A stretch of 64,000 bases of DNA from Anoplopoma fimbria (Eukaryota; Chordata; Actinopteri; Perciformes; Anoplopomatidae), in NCBI RefSeq assembly GCF_027596085.1, contig NC_072452.1:4004314-4068313 (forward strand). Direction: 5' to 3'. Each line of letters begins with the position of its first letter. Position 1 is the first letter of the stretch. Below the pieces are notes generated by a model. The model searched no databases and had not been told where the DNA came from. It saw nothing but the letters and a program-made list of their open reading frames with translations. Below are positions 1-13,850 of the stretch, in pieces. The translations under genes were made by a program, and so were the position numbers.

Positions 1-310
1 TGAGAAATCCATTTGAAATCCAGTTATAAAAGGATACTTCTGAAAACGCTCACATGTAAAAAAGTGAAAATATTGACTAAATATTTGACTAAACTAATAT
101 TAAACTAATAAAAAGTTGTTATATCATAATATTGTTAGTTGAATTCTTTCAAGAAATAAAGGCTTCACACACACAATCTCACACAGAGATGTGACCAGTA
201 CCCGCTACTTCAGTGTCTTCCATGACAGGGTGATTACAAATGGAGAATGGGGGCTTGAGCGGTCAAATGGTTCAACAATAGAGTGTGTGTTTGTGTTGTT
301 TGGTTTCAAT

Positions 311-423
<113 letters not shown>

Positions 424-592
424 GCGGTTTATCAGTGTATTGGCTGCTGATGAATGGCTGCCTCTTTAGGGAACTTATCTCTTTAAGTGTTGCTGCGGTG
501 AGGGATGACATCATTTGGATCCCCCGGCTAACTGGCTGCCATGACGACACCTCACCAACCTATCCATTTACCAGATGGCCCGATAGTGTCTG

Positions 593-748
593 CACACACA
601 CGCACACACACACACACACAGACAGACACACACATACAGGTAATAATAGGCCACTTGGAAAATACAACTGAGACTGTGGCAGCTCGCAGCACTGATACAC
701 ACTCTGCTGTGATAGGGGGAGACACAAGCACACACACAGACACACACA

Positions 749-799
<51 letters not shown>

Positions 800-800
800 A
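593..800. repeat. Compound CA/CAGA microsatellites (593-639 and 729-796)
   Basis: Two CA-rich tracts interrupted by CAGA units, separated by about 90 bp of unique sequence. Confidence 0.95.
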
Positions 801-1062
801 CATTGATAATATACACCAGGTCGTAGATGTCTTACAAAAACACACACACTAAAGCCCACAGCACCTCCCCCTTCCTTCGTCTTATCACAGCTTAACAGAG
901 AAAAGGCATCGAAGAGGAAAAATTAAGTATTGATCAAATTAGCAGTTTTTTAAAGCGTCCCTCATGGAGGTCTGTTTGTGTGAGATGGGAGTGTTGGAGG
1001 GATTTAATGAACTCATCACATTGCAAACATAATAAAAAGACCAGAAGGACGCTTGACCTGCA

Positions 1063-1175
<113 letters not shown>

Positions 1176-1544
1176 AGTGATACATCTACATATTCAATAC
1201 TATGAAAATACAGACACACCAGGCTCAAAAGGTGCATCAGTTTATCAATGAGCAAGATCCTTTTAGTCATTAGTGATACAGATACCAGAGCAGCAAAAAC
1301 AGTGGAGAGTCAGAGTGGTGTGTGTGTGCAGAATGATGAGCTCCTTTGAAGCAGAAGTTGTTATAATAGTCAAACTATCAGTAGAGTTGGAGAAATAGAG
1401 TTGGTCTTCCTGCCCGTGTGAATTGATGGTGTTGGGCCGATAAGTCTCCTTTTGGCTGCTAATTGGCCCTGTCTGCATGAGAACTGCACACGATCACTGT
1501 CCACTAAAGGCGGCCAAACGCAGCAGAGCACTGATCAATAGTAC

Positions 1545-2130
1545 CCTGCATCATGTTTTCTCTTTTTAAAGGGCACCCATAGAGGGCACTGCATAATGTT
1601 TCTCCACTAGCATGGCACCCTGGAGGGCCCAGCATTGTGTTTTCTACACTGGAAGGACACCCTCGAGAACCCTGCATCATGTTATCTCCACTAGAAATGC
1701 ACCCTAGAGGACCCTGCATGTTGTCTTCACTGAAAGCACACCCTATAGGACCCTGCATCACAGGTTCTTCACTGGAAGTGCACCCTTGAGGGCCCTGCTT
1801 GTTGTCTACATGGGATGGACACCCTATGGGGCCCTGAATCACATGTTCTCTACTGGAAGGGCACTTGGAGGGCCCTGCATTCGATGTTCTCCACTGGAAA
1901 GGCACTCTATTGGGCCCTGCATGTTTTCTTCACTGTAAGGGCACCCTAAAGAGCCATGAGTCATGTTTTCTCTACTGGAGGGGTATCCTAGGAGACCCTG
2001 CATCACATTTTCTCCACTGGAAGGGCAGCCTAGAAGGCCTTGCATCATGCTTTCTCCACTGGAAGGGGACCCTAGAAAGCCCTGCATTGTGTTTTCTCCT
2101 TTTTGAATGGCACCCTTGAGGCTACTGCAT
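1545..2130. repeat. 42-bp minisatellite, about 14 units
   Basis: Imperfect tandem units of about 42 bp (for example TCTCCACTGGAAGGGCAGCC followed by TAGAAGGCCTTGCATCATGC). Because 42 is a multiple of three, long frames stay open on both strands; the minus-strand frame reads as a 14-residue repeat of the SSGESMMQGLLGCP type. No splice or promoter context supports coding. Confidence 0.85.
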
Positions 2131-2199
2131 GATTATTTTCTGCTGGAAAGGCACTCTTGCTTACCTAGCATTACCACAGCTCCCTGTGTTCACCGCTGC

Positions 2200-3098
2200 A
2201 ATCCAGTAACCAGTAATGCTAACGTTACTGGCAGAGAACGCAATTGGAAAATGTATTTTTGGTGCTTGAGGAGACTGTTTAACCAATTAGGAAGATACAA
2301 TGTGTTATTACACACGTGCATGGCTCATTGAATGGGACTGAATTACATAAGCAGTTAGTTCATTTGTCTATCCAGGTGGTTTAGGCTTATTTATTGTTTT
2401 TTCTTTCAAAAGTTCAAAAAGACACACCGGTTTGATTTAAAAAATCCCAAAATACCCTCTCTCAAAACCCTATCATCTCAGACTAATGAACTGTACATTA
2501 TTTTGTTTTGTATGTTTGTTTTTCATTTATGTGTTATAGTGTGTATAAGAATAATAAAGAGGTTTTTTTTAAACACACCTCTAAAACAATCCCTCCTACT
2601 CTCATAATGTGTCTCAATTCCTTCCCTGTGGGTGACATCCCATAGAGGAGAGTTGTTCACATTCACAGTTACTGATAGGAGCACTCTGCACTATCAGAGT
2701 GACAATTACTCATTCTTAAAATAAGTGGTTTGTCCCTTTAGAGCTCTCTGGACTGAGCTAATAGTTGCTATCAGTGACAGAATAAATCAAACAAATACTG
2801 CTGGTAATGATGAGCTATATGTTCAGTCTATCTGGACTTCATACCGAATATGAATATGAGTACTGGAAACAATACAAACACACACTGACCTCACTTACCT
2901 CACACGCGAGCCTGGCACGCAAACACACAGTTACACACACACACTAACACACAATGACATACACATACACACACAAGGGGAAACTTATTAGGTTATTATC
3001 TTTCCACCCCATAAAGTAGGAATAACGTAAAGCGCCGCCGCAATTAATAACCTTACTATAAATCTGAATATTCCCAATGAATATCATTCTATATTACT
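2200..3098. other. Gene-less stretch
   Basis: AT-rich unique-looking DNA with short CA-rich patches near 2,880-2,980. I see no exon, RNA gene or element here. Confidence 0.5.
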
Positions 3099-3102
3099 CA
3101 CA

Positions 3103-3133
<31 letters not shown>

Positions 3134-3227
3134 CAATGATCAGCAGGGTGCATGGGAGCAGGGAGAATGATAAAGCCATCAGAGAATGTTCTGGATGAAG
3201 TGAGCTAAACGTGAATGTGTATATCAG

Positions 3228-3271
<44 letters not shown>
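3099..3271. repeat. CA (3099-3135) and GT (3231-3271) microsatellites
   Basis: Two short dinucleotide runs of opposite strand sense, separated by about 95 bp. Confidence 0.95.
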
Positions 3272-3274
<3 letters not shown>

Positions 3275-3411
3275 CATCAGACTGTGTTCTGCATGGTAGC
3301 TTTATGCATCAACACACTGATGCATTCTCCACCTCCATGTTGAGGGGCCATTCCAAGTGGTACAGGATGCACTGGTTAAATCAATGCTCTACCCAGTAAC
3401 CTCTGTCGCTG

Positions 3412-3412
<1 letters not shown>

Positions 3413-3483
<71 letters not shown>
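3413..3483. repeat. (CA)n microsatellite
   Basis: About 70 bp of pure CA. Confidence 0.97.
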
Positions 3484-3487
<4 letters not shown>

Positions 3488-4364
3488 TTGTGTGCTGTGA
3501 CCTTGCTGCCTGTTACCAGAACAACACACTCTCATGTGGACAGTGTAATGAAGGTGGAGATACTCATAATGTTAATTAATGAGTAACTAGCAAACATCAC
3601 ACCATCAAATAAAAGTATTTATTAAAGGTAAACATGGCTGAGATGCTAGGCTTGAACTTTGTGTAGCTCTTCCACTTAGCCAAATGCGTTAAGGGGAGCT
3701 TTGATTGAGAATCCGCCAGCAGGACGTAGGACCCTACGTAGAGGAAGAGAGAGGAGGAGAAAAAAGGGGAGGTATGGGAATTGAATACAAAGCAGAACAG
3801 GAGGAGCGGGTTAGGCGGGTATTTATGGATATGCAGGAAGTGGCATGGTTGAGGAGTGGTCCTGCTCCTGAAATTATGCTAAGTAGCTTCAATTCTGTTT
3901 GATTTTCAAAAAACACTCTGGCTTTTGAGTGATCCGGCTCTTTGTTTTTGCTTCTTTGCTGGATCATCTGGCTTCAACATCAAGAATCATTCATGCAAGA
4001 CCATTGATATGTATTGACACTTGACATCATGTAAGCTATTAATGAAATCCAAGAAAGCCACCAACTCGCAGAAAACATTCTTGTTAATGCATTTAGTGGC
4101 AAGGAAATGCTAAAGGGTAACAAGTTACTTGTAATTATTAGTTGTGCTAATGTTAAATCAATAATGTAATAATGCTTAACAGATCAGTGATAATTTAAAG
4201 TTTCAGAAGCTGATGAACATTGATCAAAGGGAATTGTCACAACCCCGCAACTCAAACGTTGCTAATATGCTCATAACTTATCTATTAGGCATTAGTTGTA
4301 TTTGATGGAGTATGATGGATCAACACTATTTCTACTGACTACCTTAAATTATTTATTTGAAGAG

Positions 4365-4605
4365 GGGTTGTGTGAAGGTCGTTTCCATAGTCAGTTTATT
4401 AAGTACAGTAGATGGCGGTCAGCACGCCCCCAGTTTGGATAAACAGACAGTACCAGCACAGGAGCAAAGCAAAGTTCTGCTGTGGATGACGGCAGCAGCT
4501 AAAAAATGTATTTGAACACCTAAGAAAAAAGCAAAATCAGTTGAACTTTGGTAAGAATATTTTCACCGCTTTAGCTTGCTGTCAGAAACGCCAAAGCGCA
4601 TAAAA
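4365..4605 (+). repeat. Dispersed repeat family A, copy 1
   Basis: Shares AGAGGGGTTGT, CCATAGTCAG, ACAGTAGATGGC, CCCCCAGTTTGGA and GGAGCAAAG blocks, in the same order, with copies at 20,648-20,890 (same strand) and 31,715-31,875 (opposite strand). Class unknown; no ORF, terminal repeat or A/B box is evident. Confidence 0.7.
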
Positions 4606-5107
4606 GGATCTGTTTACCCAAATTAGGAAGGAATATTTATTTTCTATTGTTTCTAGGCATACACAAAGGTTTACTTGGAATTGGTTTGGATGTATCTGTC
4701 TTTGGCATGTCTGCATCCAGCCCGTATACTGCTGAATACATTTGTTTCCTGGGTCAACTGACAAGTTTAATGACAATTTCTGCTCGTCTGCAGTATTCCA
4801 CCTCTAACCTTTACAGATGTTGGATTCAGATGTGCCAAACATGCTATCATTCTCTCTCATTATCTCTCTTTCACACACACAATGCTGACAAAGTGGGGTC
4901 AGGACCATTGATTACACCACCAGTTTATATGTTATTCTTTGTCTTTTCCGTACGTCTTTCTCTCTGTGTTTATGTCTTTGTCCCTTTCTTTCCTCTTTCT
5001 GATCTAGCACCAACACCAACGCTGTCATCCAGCATGGCTTCATTTCCCACTAAACAGATACTATCAGAGGAGAGGAGAGGAGAGGAGAGAAGCTTGGTTT
5101 CTTTGCA

Positions 5108-5243
<136 letters not shown>

Positions 5244-5439
5244 AGTTGGTTGACAGATGTGGTAGGACAATAAAACAGTTTGTAATGGAGGTAATATGAT
5301 TTAAAATACTATCTATTAGCCTGGATAGGCCTGTCAGGTATGTGTATGTGTATGTGGGAGATAAAACAATGAAGATGGCAGAGAGAATATAGGGCCGCAC
5401 ATCTAAATCACAACACACACACACACACACACACACAGT

Positions 5440-6110
5440 ACAATTCATCCCATTAGACAACACAGATGTAACCCTCAAACCAATCCTGTGAATACCGAGA
5501 CACACACATAGAGACATGCACATACAGTTTATACAGTGCCAATAAGATCCATATGTCAAATGAACGTTCCTGATAAGTATAACGATATAGTGAGCAGTGA
5601 GAGACCTGTGACACATATTTCGCTGTTACAGTAATACTTTTACTGTACTCAAAGTTCAAATATACTGAATTTCAGCATGAGACGTCACATATGCAATATA
5701 TAATACCATATAGTTACAATGCATTACAATGACATGACCGTTACATAAAGAATAAGGCTGGCAATTTTCTATAATTATCTAATTGCAGATCCCATGAAAA
5801 GGCCCAAACCAACATGGACTTTTGTGTTCATCAAAGGCCGATACATACTCATTTGCTGTCCAAAAACTATAACCAAGACTAGAAGAGTTTACAGCCAAAT
5901 TCTAAAGCTAGCTGGCAACATGATCACATTGACATAAACCTTTTGAGGAACTCATTGTGTTTCAACCGCAGGGTCTACATCAAGTTCTGTGGACATTTTG
6001 CTCTTCAACCCTACTAATCTAGACTAGACTTGTGTAAGGTGGTGTAGACGACATAGAAGTAGTGAATTCACTTTGACGACACCCATTGGTTTGTAGACTT
6101 TTGTTTTTGT
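5440..6110. other. Gene-less stretch
   Basis: AT-rich sequence without a recognisable gene, RNA or repeat boundary. Confidence 0.5.
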
Positions 6111-6112
6111 CA

Positions 6113-6753
6113 CAGTGGGGCAATAGACAACCGAGGATGGACCCAAATGCAGATAGACACGAGGAGCAGAAGTATAATAAACTGTGATTTTAACAAAGTA
6201 ATGTCCAAAACAAAACTAACATTCCAGGTGTGTACAAAAGTAGTAACTGAAAATCCGAGAAAAAAGAGAACGGTCAAACAACATGAAACGGGATCAGGTA
6301 AATCAGACATGTGCATGAGGGATACAAACAGGAACATAGCAACCAAACCTCAGATATAGGGGAACACAATTTTTAAATACACTGGGGAGGTGTAGGTGAT
6401 TAGACACAGGTGGATCCAATCAGGGGCGGGGCAGACAATCACAGTGGCAGAAAAACGCAAAAAGGCAAAAAGTGAAGTGACCTGAAATGAGAGGAAAGGT
6501 AAGTAATACAACATAAAACAGGAAATACTGAAATGACAAAAATAAAGAAACTTAACCAGCGAACAGGACAAGACATGAAAAACACAACTGCTGCACAAAA
6601 AAAAGAGGGAAACTTTTTTTTTGGCAGTTGTGTTTGTCATGTCTTGTCATGTCTTTTCCTGACCATAAAGACAGGAAATCATACAAACACGGGACACAAG
6701 AGGCAGGGAACTAAAACAGGAAACAAACTAAACCAAAACCAAGATCATGACAT
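6113..6753. repeat. Probable non-autonomous dispersed element, class uncertain
   Basis: Starts CACAGTGGGGCAATAGACAA followed by GACCCAAATGCAG, carries a purine-rich interior with GGGGCGGGGC, and ends AAACAGGAAACAAACTAAAC then ATCATGACA. These phrases are common at the ends of teleost interspersed repeats. I cannot define terminal repeats or a target duplication. Confidence 0.4.
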
Positions 6754-6759
6754 TTTGGT

Positions 6760-9700
6760 TGACGTCATCTTGGTCTGTCTCAACCTGGGGTTTTTTTTTG
6801 GAACCCGAAGTGACACGAAAGGGTTCTATGTACAACCAAATGCTGAATAAAACATTTTTAGTCATCTTGAATGTTACAATTAACTTTAATTATCTGAAAA
6901 CACATAACAGGGCTTTTGACTGTTAAGACTTGTCATAGGAGAAAAATAACATGAATAAATGAGCTATGGATTACTAATATATGTATTTTTAAGCATGCAT
7001 ATTCCTAATTGTTTTATTAACAGGAACACATCTAAAACCAATGGCTATAATTATCTAGACAATTTAGTAGTAATCGATAATGCTTGGCTAATTTTGTTCC
7101 AACCCAAGGACTCACATTCTTAGCATAGATAAGACAGAAAACAGCTAGCCTGAAGAAGCAAACTGATGAGTAAAAGGGGGAAAATACAGAGCCATGAGCA
7201 TCAGCAAATCAGATAGCCTTTAGATGGAGTAAAAACCTCCAGGCATGCCGAGAAGATAGAAGACATATCAACATGGACAGAGAAAATAAAGGAGCTGAGG
7301 AAAAACAGAGCAGTGTTTGCAGAATCCAATTGAGCTGACACTTTTTCAGCCACATACCATTTTCTGTTGTTTACGGCTTTATGAGTGGCTGACCCCAGTG
7401 TGTCTGCGTTTTCGTGGGTGTGTGCGTGTGGCTGAGTGGCTGACTCGTGTGTGTTTGCGTGTGTGTTTTTGATTGAGTCTGATAGATGTTGACAGCTGCG
7501 GAGAATCACTTTCCTGTTGGTAAAACAGCATATTGACCTGTGGACCTGCCACAGACAGAGGTTAGCTGTGCTGAAGCCTAGCAGGCAGAGTGGGGATGAC
7601 ATCCAGCGGAGGGCTGAGGGCTGTGCTTGAACCCACAACATTACTCTAGCCCACACAGCACCCTTAGACCCACACTAACACACACCTCGCATCCAAAAAC
7701 CACCATATGACACCAATGTCAATGACTATTCTGTGACATACCATGTGGCAGCCCTATTGGAGGTCTACACTTCAGGTCAGGCAACAATGATAACCTGTGG
7801 TAACAAAAGTAAAAGACAGAGCCCTATTTATGATTTAATAAACGGTATATACAACAGTGACATATCACATTGCCGTGGCTATTTTGATAGCAAATTAGCA
7901 TTCAGTTGAATCTATGTTTCTGGTGACTCCTTTTTGCTCTGTTTTGGTCTCAACCTTCTCCAATCAACTCTTACGGTAAACGTTCGACGTCTTCAGCTAG
8001 TAAGTGCTTCACTTTGTTCACCAGCTAGTCTCTAACCATGTCTGTCTGCTGTTTGCTGCTGAGAAGGCGGCGTACATTGGGTTTAATCTTCTCATGAAAG
8101 AGACTTACAGACCAGATCAAGTGAAAATGAAAGTAAATCGTTTTATTCCTTCCATTAGTTTATTTCTTCCAGAATAAACTAATGGACTAAGAGAGGTCCT
8201 TTTGGTAAGGTTGTCAGACACTTACAATAACAATCTGAGCGATAGGCTAATATATTTAAACAATGGATGAGGTAAAAACAATATCATCTCCATACTATAG
8301 CCACTTAGCTATGGTTGGTTGGTTAACCTGCATATCAATTTGACCCCGGACACTTATTCAAACTGTGCATGGTATTCTTGTGATAGACAGGACGACCTGT
8401 CAAGGATGTAACCAACCTCCTGCTCAGTCCATGCTGGGATAGTCTCCTGCACACAGCATCCCTGCAAAAGAAAAAACAGGTATTATTGACCAAATCATTT
8501 AGAACTATGGTTGAACTGTTAACAGGAAGGAATGTTTGAAAAGGGCATTCTCACTTAACCTGACCCGCCAAATGGATCTCATAAACCGTCATTGGAAACT
8601 GTTTCGAAAATTGCAGGCACTTTCAAAAAATACGTGGCAGGTGATTGGATGAACTGTCTGTCAATTAAACTCTTACCAAAGCGAAATTATAAGCACCTTC
8701 TGCCATTCTTTGCTCTGGTTTCATTGAAGAAATATTCTCCATTTTGATCTGATGCTATTGCAGCATACGCTAAGCTTTTCGGGAGCCGCCATTGTTGTTC
8801 AGAAAGAACAGTTGCCTTATCATCTTGTTTCACACAAACCTAAGCCACTCCTCACAGGATGCCTATTGGTCCGTTCTCCAGCTTACCAGACGCATGACTT
8901 GTGAAAATCCAGCTGCCGTGCAAGGTAAGTTTTCACTCCTAACAGCTGACTTATTCTAGTGCTGAGGAATGATGCGAAAGGGATCCTGACCAATTATTCG
9001 TATGTGATGAATTGGGAGTGAGAACATGTTGGTTTGTGGTGAGCTAATAAACTATTTTAATGAACATATGAAGGTAAATTCGTAACAGTTCATTACATTG
9101 ATTTTTTTAGTCCATTACTGTAGGATTTACTGTCTTTCCCGAGAGACTGGTTTGTTGAGGACTTTGAGAAATTTTGCCTGCTTTCTGCTTATTTTTGATG
9201 GTCGTATAATCTCCAAACAGACCTTACAAAACATAATATCATCCCAATTGCTCACAGTCTGAAGAAGCACCAATGGTTATAAAAGAGAAACAAAGTTACT
9301 GGTTCTTATTTCCTGACTAGTTGCTAACACCTACCCTCCAAGTCAACAGCTGCCTGTGAGGGGCCACTGAGCCAGATGCATTAACTCAGCGGTAATGAAA
9401 GTTGCACCGGGCAGGTCCCAGGTCTCATGCACGCATGTAACCCTGCATCCCGTGAGTGCTTGTCTGGAAACAACTGTTTGTTGTTCACCTGCTTCAGGGC
9501 TTAAAATACATCAAGGTGTCAACTGGTGTGGCCTGGAGTGAAACAGCCAGCCCAGGGACAGGCTGCTGAGGGGCCACTTTAAATCATGTTACCGTAAGGT
9601 TGCGTTTGGCCACCCTGACTTAATAACAAGGTTGGTCAGCCAGCAGGACCCTGCTGTCCTCTGTGTTTCTGTCTCCACGCAGCAGCTCAGCCAAGCCAAG

Positions 9701-9870
9701 GCTGCTGGTCTCTTGCTTGTGTGTCCTATTTTAAGTTGGCTAATACAGTGTTCATTGGCCATTGGTGGCTGTTTGTGTGTGTGACAGCATATAAAGTGTG
9801 TAGGTGAGGGGTTACTCACCTAGAGAGTGCAGGCTGTAATTTAAAACAACTAGAGCAAATCCCCCACACA
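6760..9870. other. Gene-less stretch
   Basis: Mixed-composition intergenic DNA. Open frames of up to about 150 codons exist (for example on the minus strand at 7,201-7,656) but lack splice context, domain similarity or codon bias. No element recognised. Confidence 0.45.
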
Positions 9871-9881
9871 CACCCTCTCCC

Positions 9882-9900
9882 TCTCTCCCTCTCTCCCTCT

Positions 9901-9937
<37 letters not shown>
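9882..9937. repeat. (CT)n polypyrimidine microsatellite
   Basis: CCCTCTCTCCCTCT passing into pure CT. A second CT run is at 10166-10207, on the other side of the GT run. Confidence 0.95.
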
Positions 9938-9939
<2 letters not shown>

Positions 9940-10018
9940 ATTACACAGACTAGCAGGCAGCTGATTGTTGGAGATTACTATCCTGCCTGTTTCAGCGGCA
10001 CCCTGCCAATCCTCTGAC

Positions 10019-10020
<2 letters not shown>

Positions 10021-10101
<81 letters not shown>
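10021..10101. repeat. (GT)40 microsatellite
   Basis: Pure GT, flanked within about 90 bp on each side by CT runs. Confidence 0.98.
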
Positions 10102-10102
<1 letters not shown>

Positions 10103-10161
10103 TTGTTTGGGGTCATTCATGCCCCATCACCCAAAGTGACCACAGGGAGTATGTCCTTAAA

Positions 10162-10208
<47 letters not shown>

Positions 10209-10870
10209 CTGTGACTTGTCATTGTTCTATCTTCTGTCTATCTGTTCTCTTTCCTTGTCCCCTCTTCTTCTCAGTTACAAATACCAAGTCATTATGCGTT
10301 TATGTGCGGGAAAGGTGATCAGGACCAGCCGTTATCTACAACACGACTGCACGCTATTCAACCCCGTTCTCTTTTCCAATTCATCACACACAGACTGCCC
10401 CTCAGTGTCACGCCGTGAATTTAAACAAAACTACTTGTCACTGTTTAGGCAACACAACTACTCAGTTAGGGTTAGGAAAACATTGCAGTTTGGGTTCATA
10501 TATCTACAGTTTTTACGTAAATGATGTAGCTTACGCAAGTTAAGTAGAATAAGCATTGAGTAACTCACCATAAGAGCAAGTACGTACTTAGAATGTAAGA
10601 AGGTCTTTTTCAAACAAAAACGTTTTTGAGATATTTTACAAATAGCTGGTGCAACCTTTCATTTTCTGTGGTACCATCCAGAGGACATCGTTGCACTCTT
10701 AGCCTCACTACTGTTAAGGCTTTAAAACAAGTTGAATATTCCGTCCAGCTAATATTTTGGCAACATAATGAGCACTGCAGCATTTAAAAGCCACATGAAG
10801 ACATTGAAGGTTTGATTTAAGCTTAATCTCGAACTAGGCTGCATGTGTCCTTCATTTTTGGCTTAGAAGA

Positions 10871-11098
<228 letters not shown>

Positions 11099-11184
11099 AG
11101 AGAACATGAGCATGATTGCTGTAAAAGTCACTGACCACCCTGCTGTATCCTCAGACTCTGTGCCTCTCTACTTTATTAAACCTC

Positions 11185-11300
11185 ATTGGCTGCATTTAGC
11201 CGAGCAGTTTTAGAGCATTATGACCAAGAGGTTGCCGGTTCGAATATTTTGCCCTGGCTGGAAACACCACACGTCTTCATTTTCACATGCAAGACTACAT
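11185..11300 (+). repeat. Possible tRNA-derived SINE head
   Basis: Contains GGTTCGAAT, close to a Pol III B box, about 45 bases after an A-box-like AGCCGAGCAG. Short and degraded. Confidence 0.3.
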
Positions 11301-11875
11301 GCAGACTTAACTTTGTGGCCTTTGCGTCACCACCGTTCATTTCTCACCATGGGCTATTGACTGGCCGCCCATTGATCTCAACACAGTGTATCTCACAAAT
11401 CATCTGTCTGTCGATCAATAGAGAAATCTCCCGGAAAATTCATATTGAGAAGTCATGTGTGCTCGCCGCTCGCCTGCTGAATGGGAGATATTGAATGTTA
11501 AGTTGATTAATCGGGCTAGTTTAAATTTGGCCATGGCTAGCTCTATTAAAACAGTGGATGGTGTAAATCAAGATACTGCCATTTGTGATTGAAATGAGCT
11601 GAGCTCTGCACACGCAGCTGCTTGGGATAAATCAGTCGTTGAGTTTTTCTATTTTCATTGGCAGTAATAACCAGTAATAACGGATGGAAATCTGGCAGAG
11701 CAAAGGTCTTTGTTATGATGGATAATTCTCATTCTATAGAGGGAATATTATATGAATGTCTGTTCATCTACTGTATGTTTTTTAAAGTTAGACCGCTAAC
11801 ACTTTACTCCAAGTTCCTTAGCATTCATATGAACATATATTGAATGGTTTATAACCCGCTGGAATGTTACTGTAA

Positions 11876-12030
11876 TCAGAATCAGAATCAGCTTTATTTA
11901 CCAAGTATGCGTACGCATACAAAGAATATGACTTTGTTTTTTCCGTCACTCTCAGCGTACATACATAGAAATAAACAAATAAAAAACAGAAAACAGCAAA
12001 GTAGGATAAGGGTGGCATAAACATTTAACT
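11876..12030. repeat. Dispersed teleost repeat (AATCAGAATCAGCTTTATT type)
   Basis: The phrase AATCAGAATCAGCTTTATTT then CCAAGTATG is a very common interspersed repeat end in fish genomes. Followed by A-rich sequence; boundaries uncertain. Confidence 0.55.
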
Positions 12031-12309
12031 TATATATACAAGTTTAAATATAAAGATATATATATATACAAAAGTACGTATATGAACATAAAGACACAAC
12101 AACAATGAAATGGAATTAAAAGAGCAGAATGGAGGTAATAGTGTAAGCCGGTATAAGTGTTTATTATTGTTTTTGTTCACAACGTAACGCCCCCTGCAGG
12201 TAACAATAAACAAATAATGAATGACAATATGGTTAAATACAGAAATATTATAAAATATGTCTTCATAGGAGAGGTTCTAATTGTTCACAATTCATGTAAA
12301 TTAATAAAA

Positions 12310-12560
12310 CACTTAAAGGTGCAGTGGGTAGGATTGGCGGCATCTAGAGGTGAGGTTGCAGATTGCAACCAACTGAAACTCCTGCCGTGGGACAAACATG
12401 TGGGAGAACAATGGTGGCCAACGGGAAAACGTTAAATTACGAATGGTTGGTCTATTCTTGCCTACTGTAGAAAGCGGCTCCGTGAAGAGGACCCGCTCCG
12501 TATGTAGATTAAATGTCTCGTTCTAAGGTAAAGAAAACAACGATTCTGATTTCAGAAGAT
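12310..12560 (+). repeat. Dispersed teleost repeat (AAGGTGCAGTGGGTAGGATT type)
   Basis: TTAAAGGTGCAGTGGGTAGG is a recurrent fish repeat start. A shorter related fragment (AAAGGTGCAATGTGTAAG) occurs at 31,508-31,560. Confidence 0.5.
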
Positions 12561-12861
12561 TCGACACTAATGAAAACATTTTATATTCCATTCTGTCAAT
12601 GGATACCCCTTAATGATACAGACTGATCCTTTGAAACGTTCTTATATATGCCGTTATACATAGTGGGAATTAAAGTAACCTGTGACCGTTAGCTGTCAAG
12701 ACATTTACCCAGGGCTGATTCGTGTGAGGAGAAAGTGATTTGCTTGGCAAGTGTATGTCAGATTAACTTTCCCACTTCTTATAAAGCACATAGGAATGTT
12801 GTAGTCAAGACTACCCAAACCGAGATCAAGACAAGACCAAGACCTTGATGGGATGAGACCA

Positions 12862-13850
12862 GGACTGTACTTGTATAGCGCTTTTCTAGTCTTCCGACCA
12901 CTAAAAGCATTTTTTACACAACATATCATCAGTCACCCATTCACATCCATTCATACACTGATGGCAGGGGCTACCATGCAGGGTCCCACCTGGCCAGTGT
13001 GACAAGTTGGAAATATGCACTCATACAAGTTTAAAAGAAATGGTAAATTCATGGTCAGTTATGTTAAAAACTGTGATGTGGTTAAAAAGATCATTCGTAA
13101 ATAACATGACGATTTATTCAGTTTGAACTCATCACATCTAGATAAGTGTTTAAAATAGTAACATGTTGTTTTTTTAATGTTTTTTCTTTGTTCGTTATTG
13201 TGTAATGGAAGATATAGCAGTGTTAAACTGTCACAGTGGTCTTGATCGTTTGAGTCTGAGATCGATTGCTTTGGGCTCCACACACATACCTTGGAGAAAC
13301 CGCAAACTTTTCCTCATTGCAGTAAACTTCTCTATGAGGAAAAGCATCACATTACTCTCGTGATTATTTCTTCCCCTTTTCCAGGTATGTAGTGAATTCT
13401 TGAAAGAAGTTAACATGTCGGTATGGATTTGCTAACATGTCATACGTTTCAAGAGAATGTTGTCCTTATGTCCTTTATGTGAAGTTAAGCTATTTTGTGG
13501 TTGATAACCTAATGAGAGAAAGTGAGAAATATGCCAGGTAATACTTTAAATATTGTTTTTACGTAAATAAAGTATGCACTCTCTACTCTCCTATGTATCT
13601 CTTCCATGTAACTTGTTGTATTTCTTTGTTCAAGATACTGCAGAAAACTTCTCTCTGAGGAAAAGCATCACATCACTCTCGTGATTATTTCTCCCCCTTT
13701 TCCGGGGGCGTAACACCATCAGGACTCTAACTAACATTCATACACATACACACACAACAGGAACAGCCTGGAGGAACAGTCCCTGTGGGAGCAACTGGGG
13801 GTTAAGTGTCTTGCTCAAGGACACGTCGACATGGACTGCAAATCCCGGGA
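12862..13850 (+). repeat. SINE-like element (family B) split by about 0.7 kb of other sequence
   Basis: The 5' part (12862-12990: TACTTGTATAGCGCTTTTCT, CACCCATTCAC, ACCATGCAGGG) and the 3' part (13708-13850: ATCAGGACTCTAACTAACAT, GTTAAGTGTCTTGC) are the two halves of the element seen whole at 18,279-18,617. The intervening sequence carries a 55-60-bp direct repeat (13,320-13,383 and 13,641-13,704). Confidence 0.65.

Noticed and set aside
1504..2119. Repeat protein of about 130-200 residues on the minus strand
   Set aside because: It coincides with the 42-bp minisatellite; unit length divisible by three explains the open frames on both strands.
11185..11300. tRNA gene
   Set aside because: Only a B-box-like GGTTCGAAT is present; no acceptor-stem pairing or anticodon arm can be formed by eye. 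At best a SINE head.
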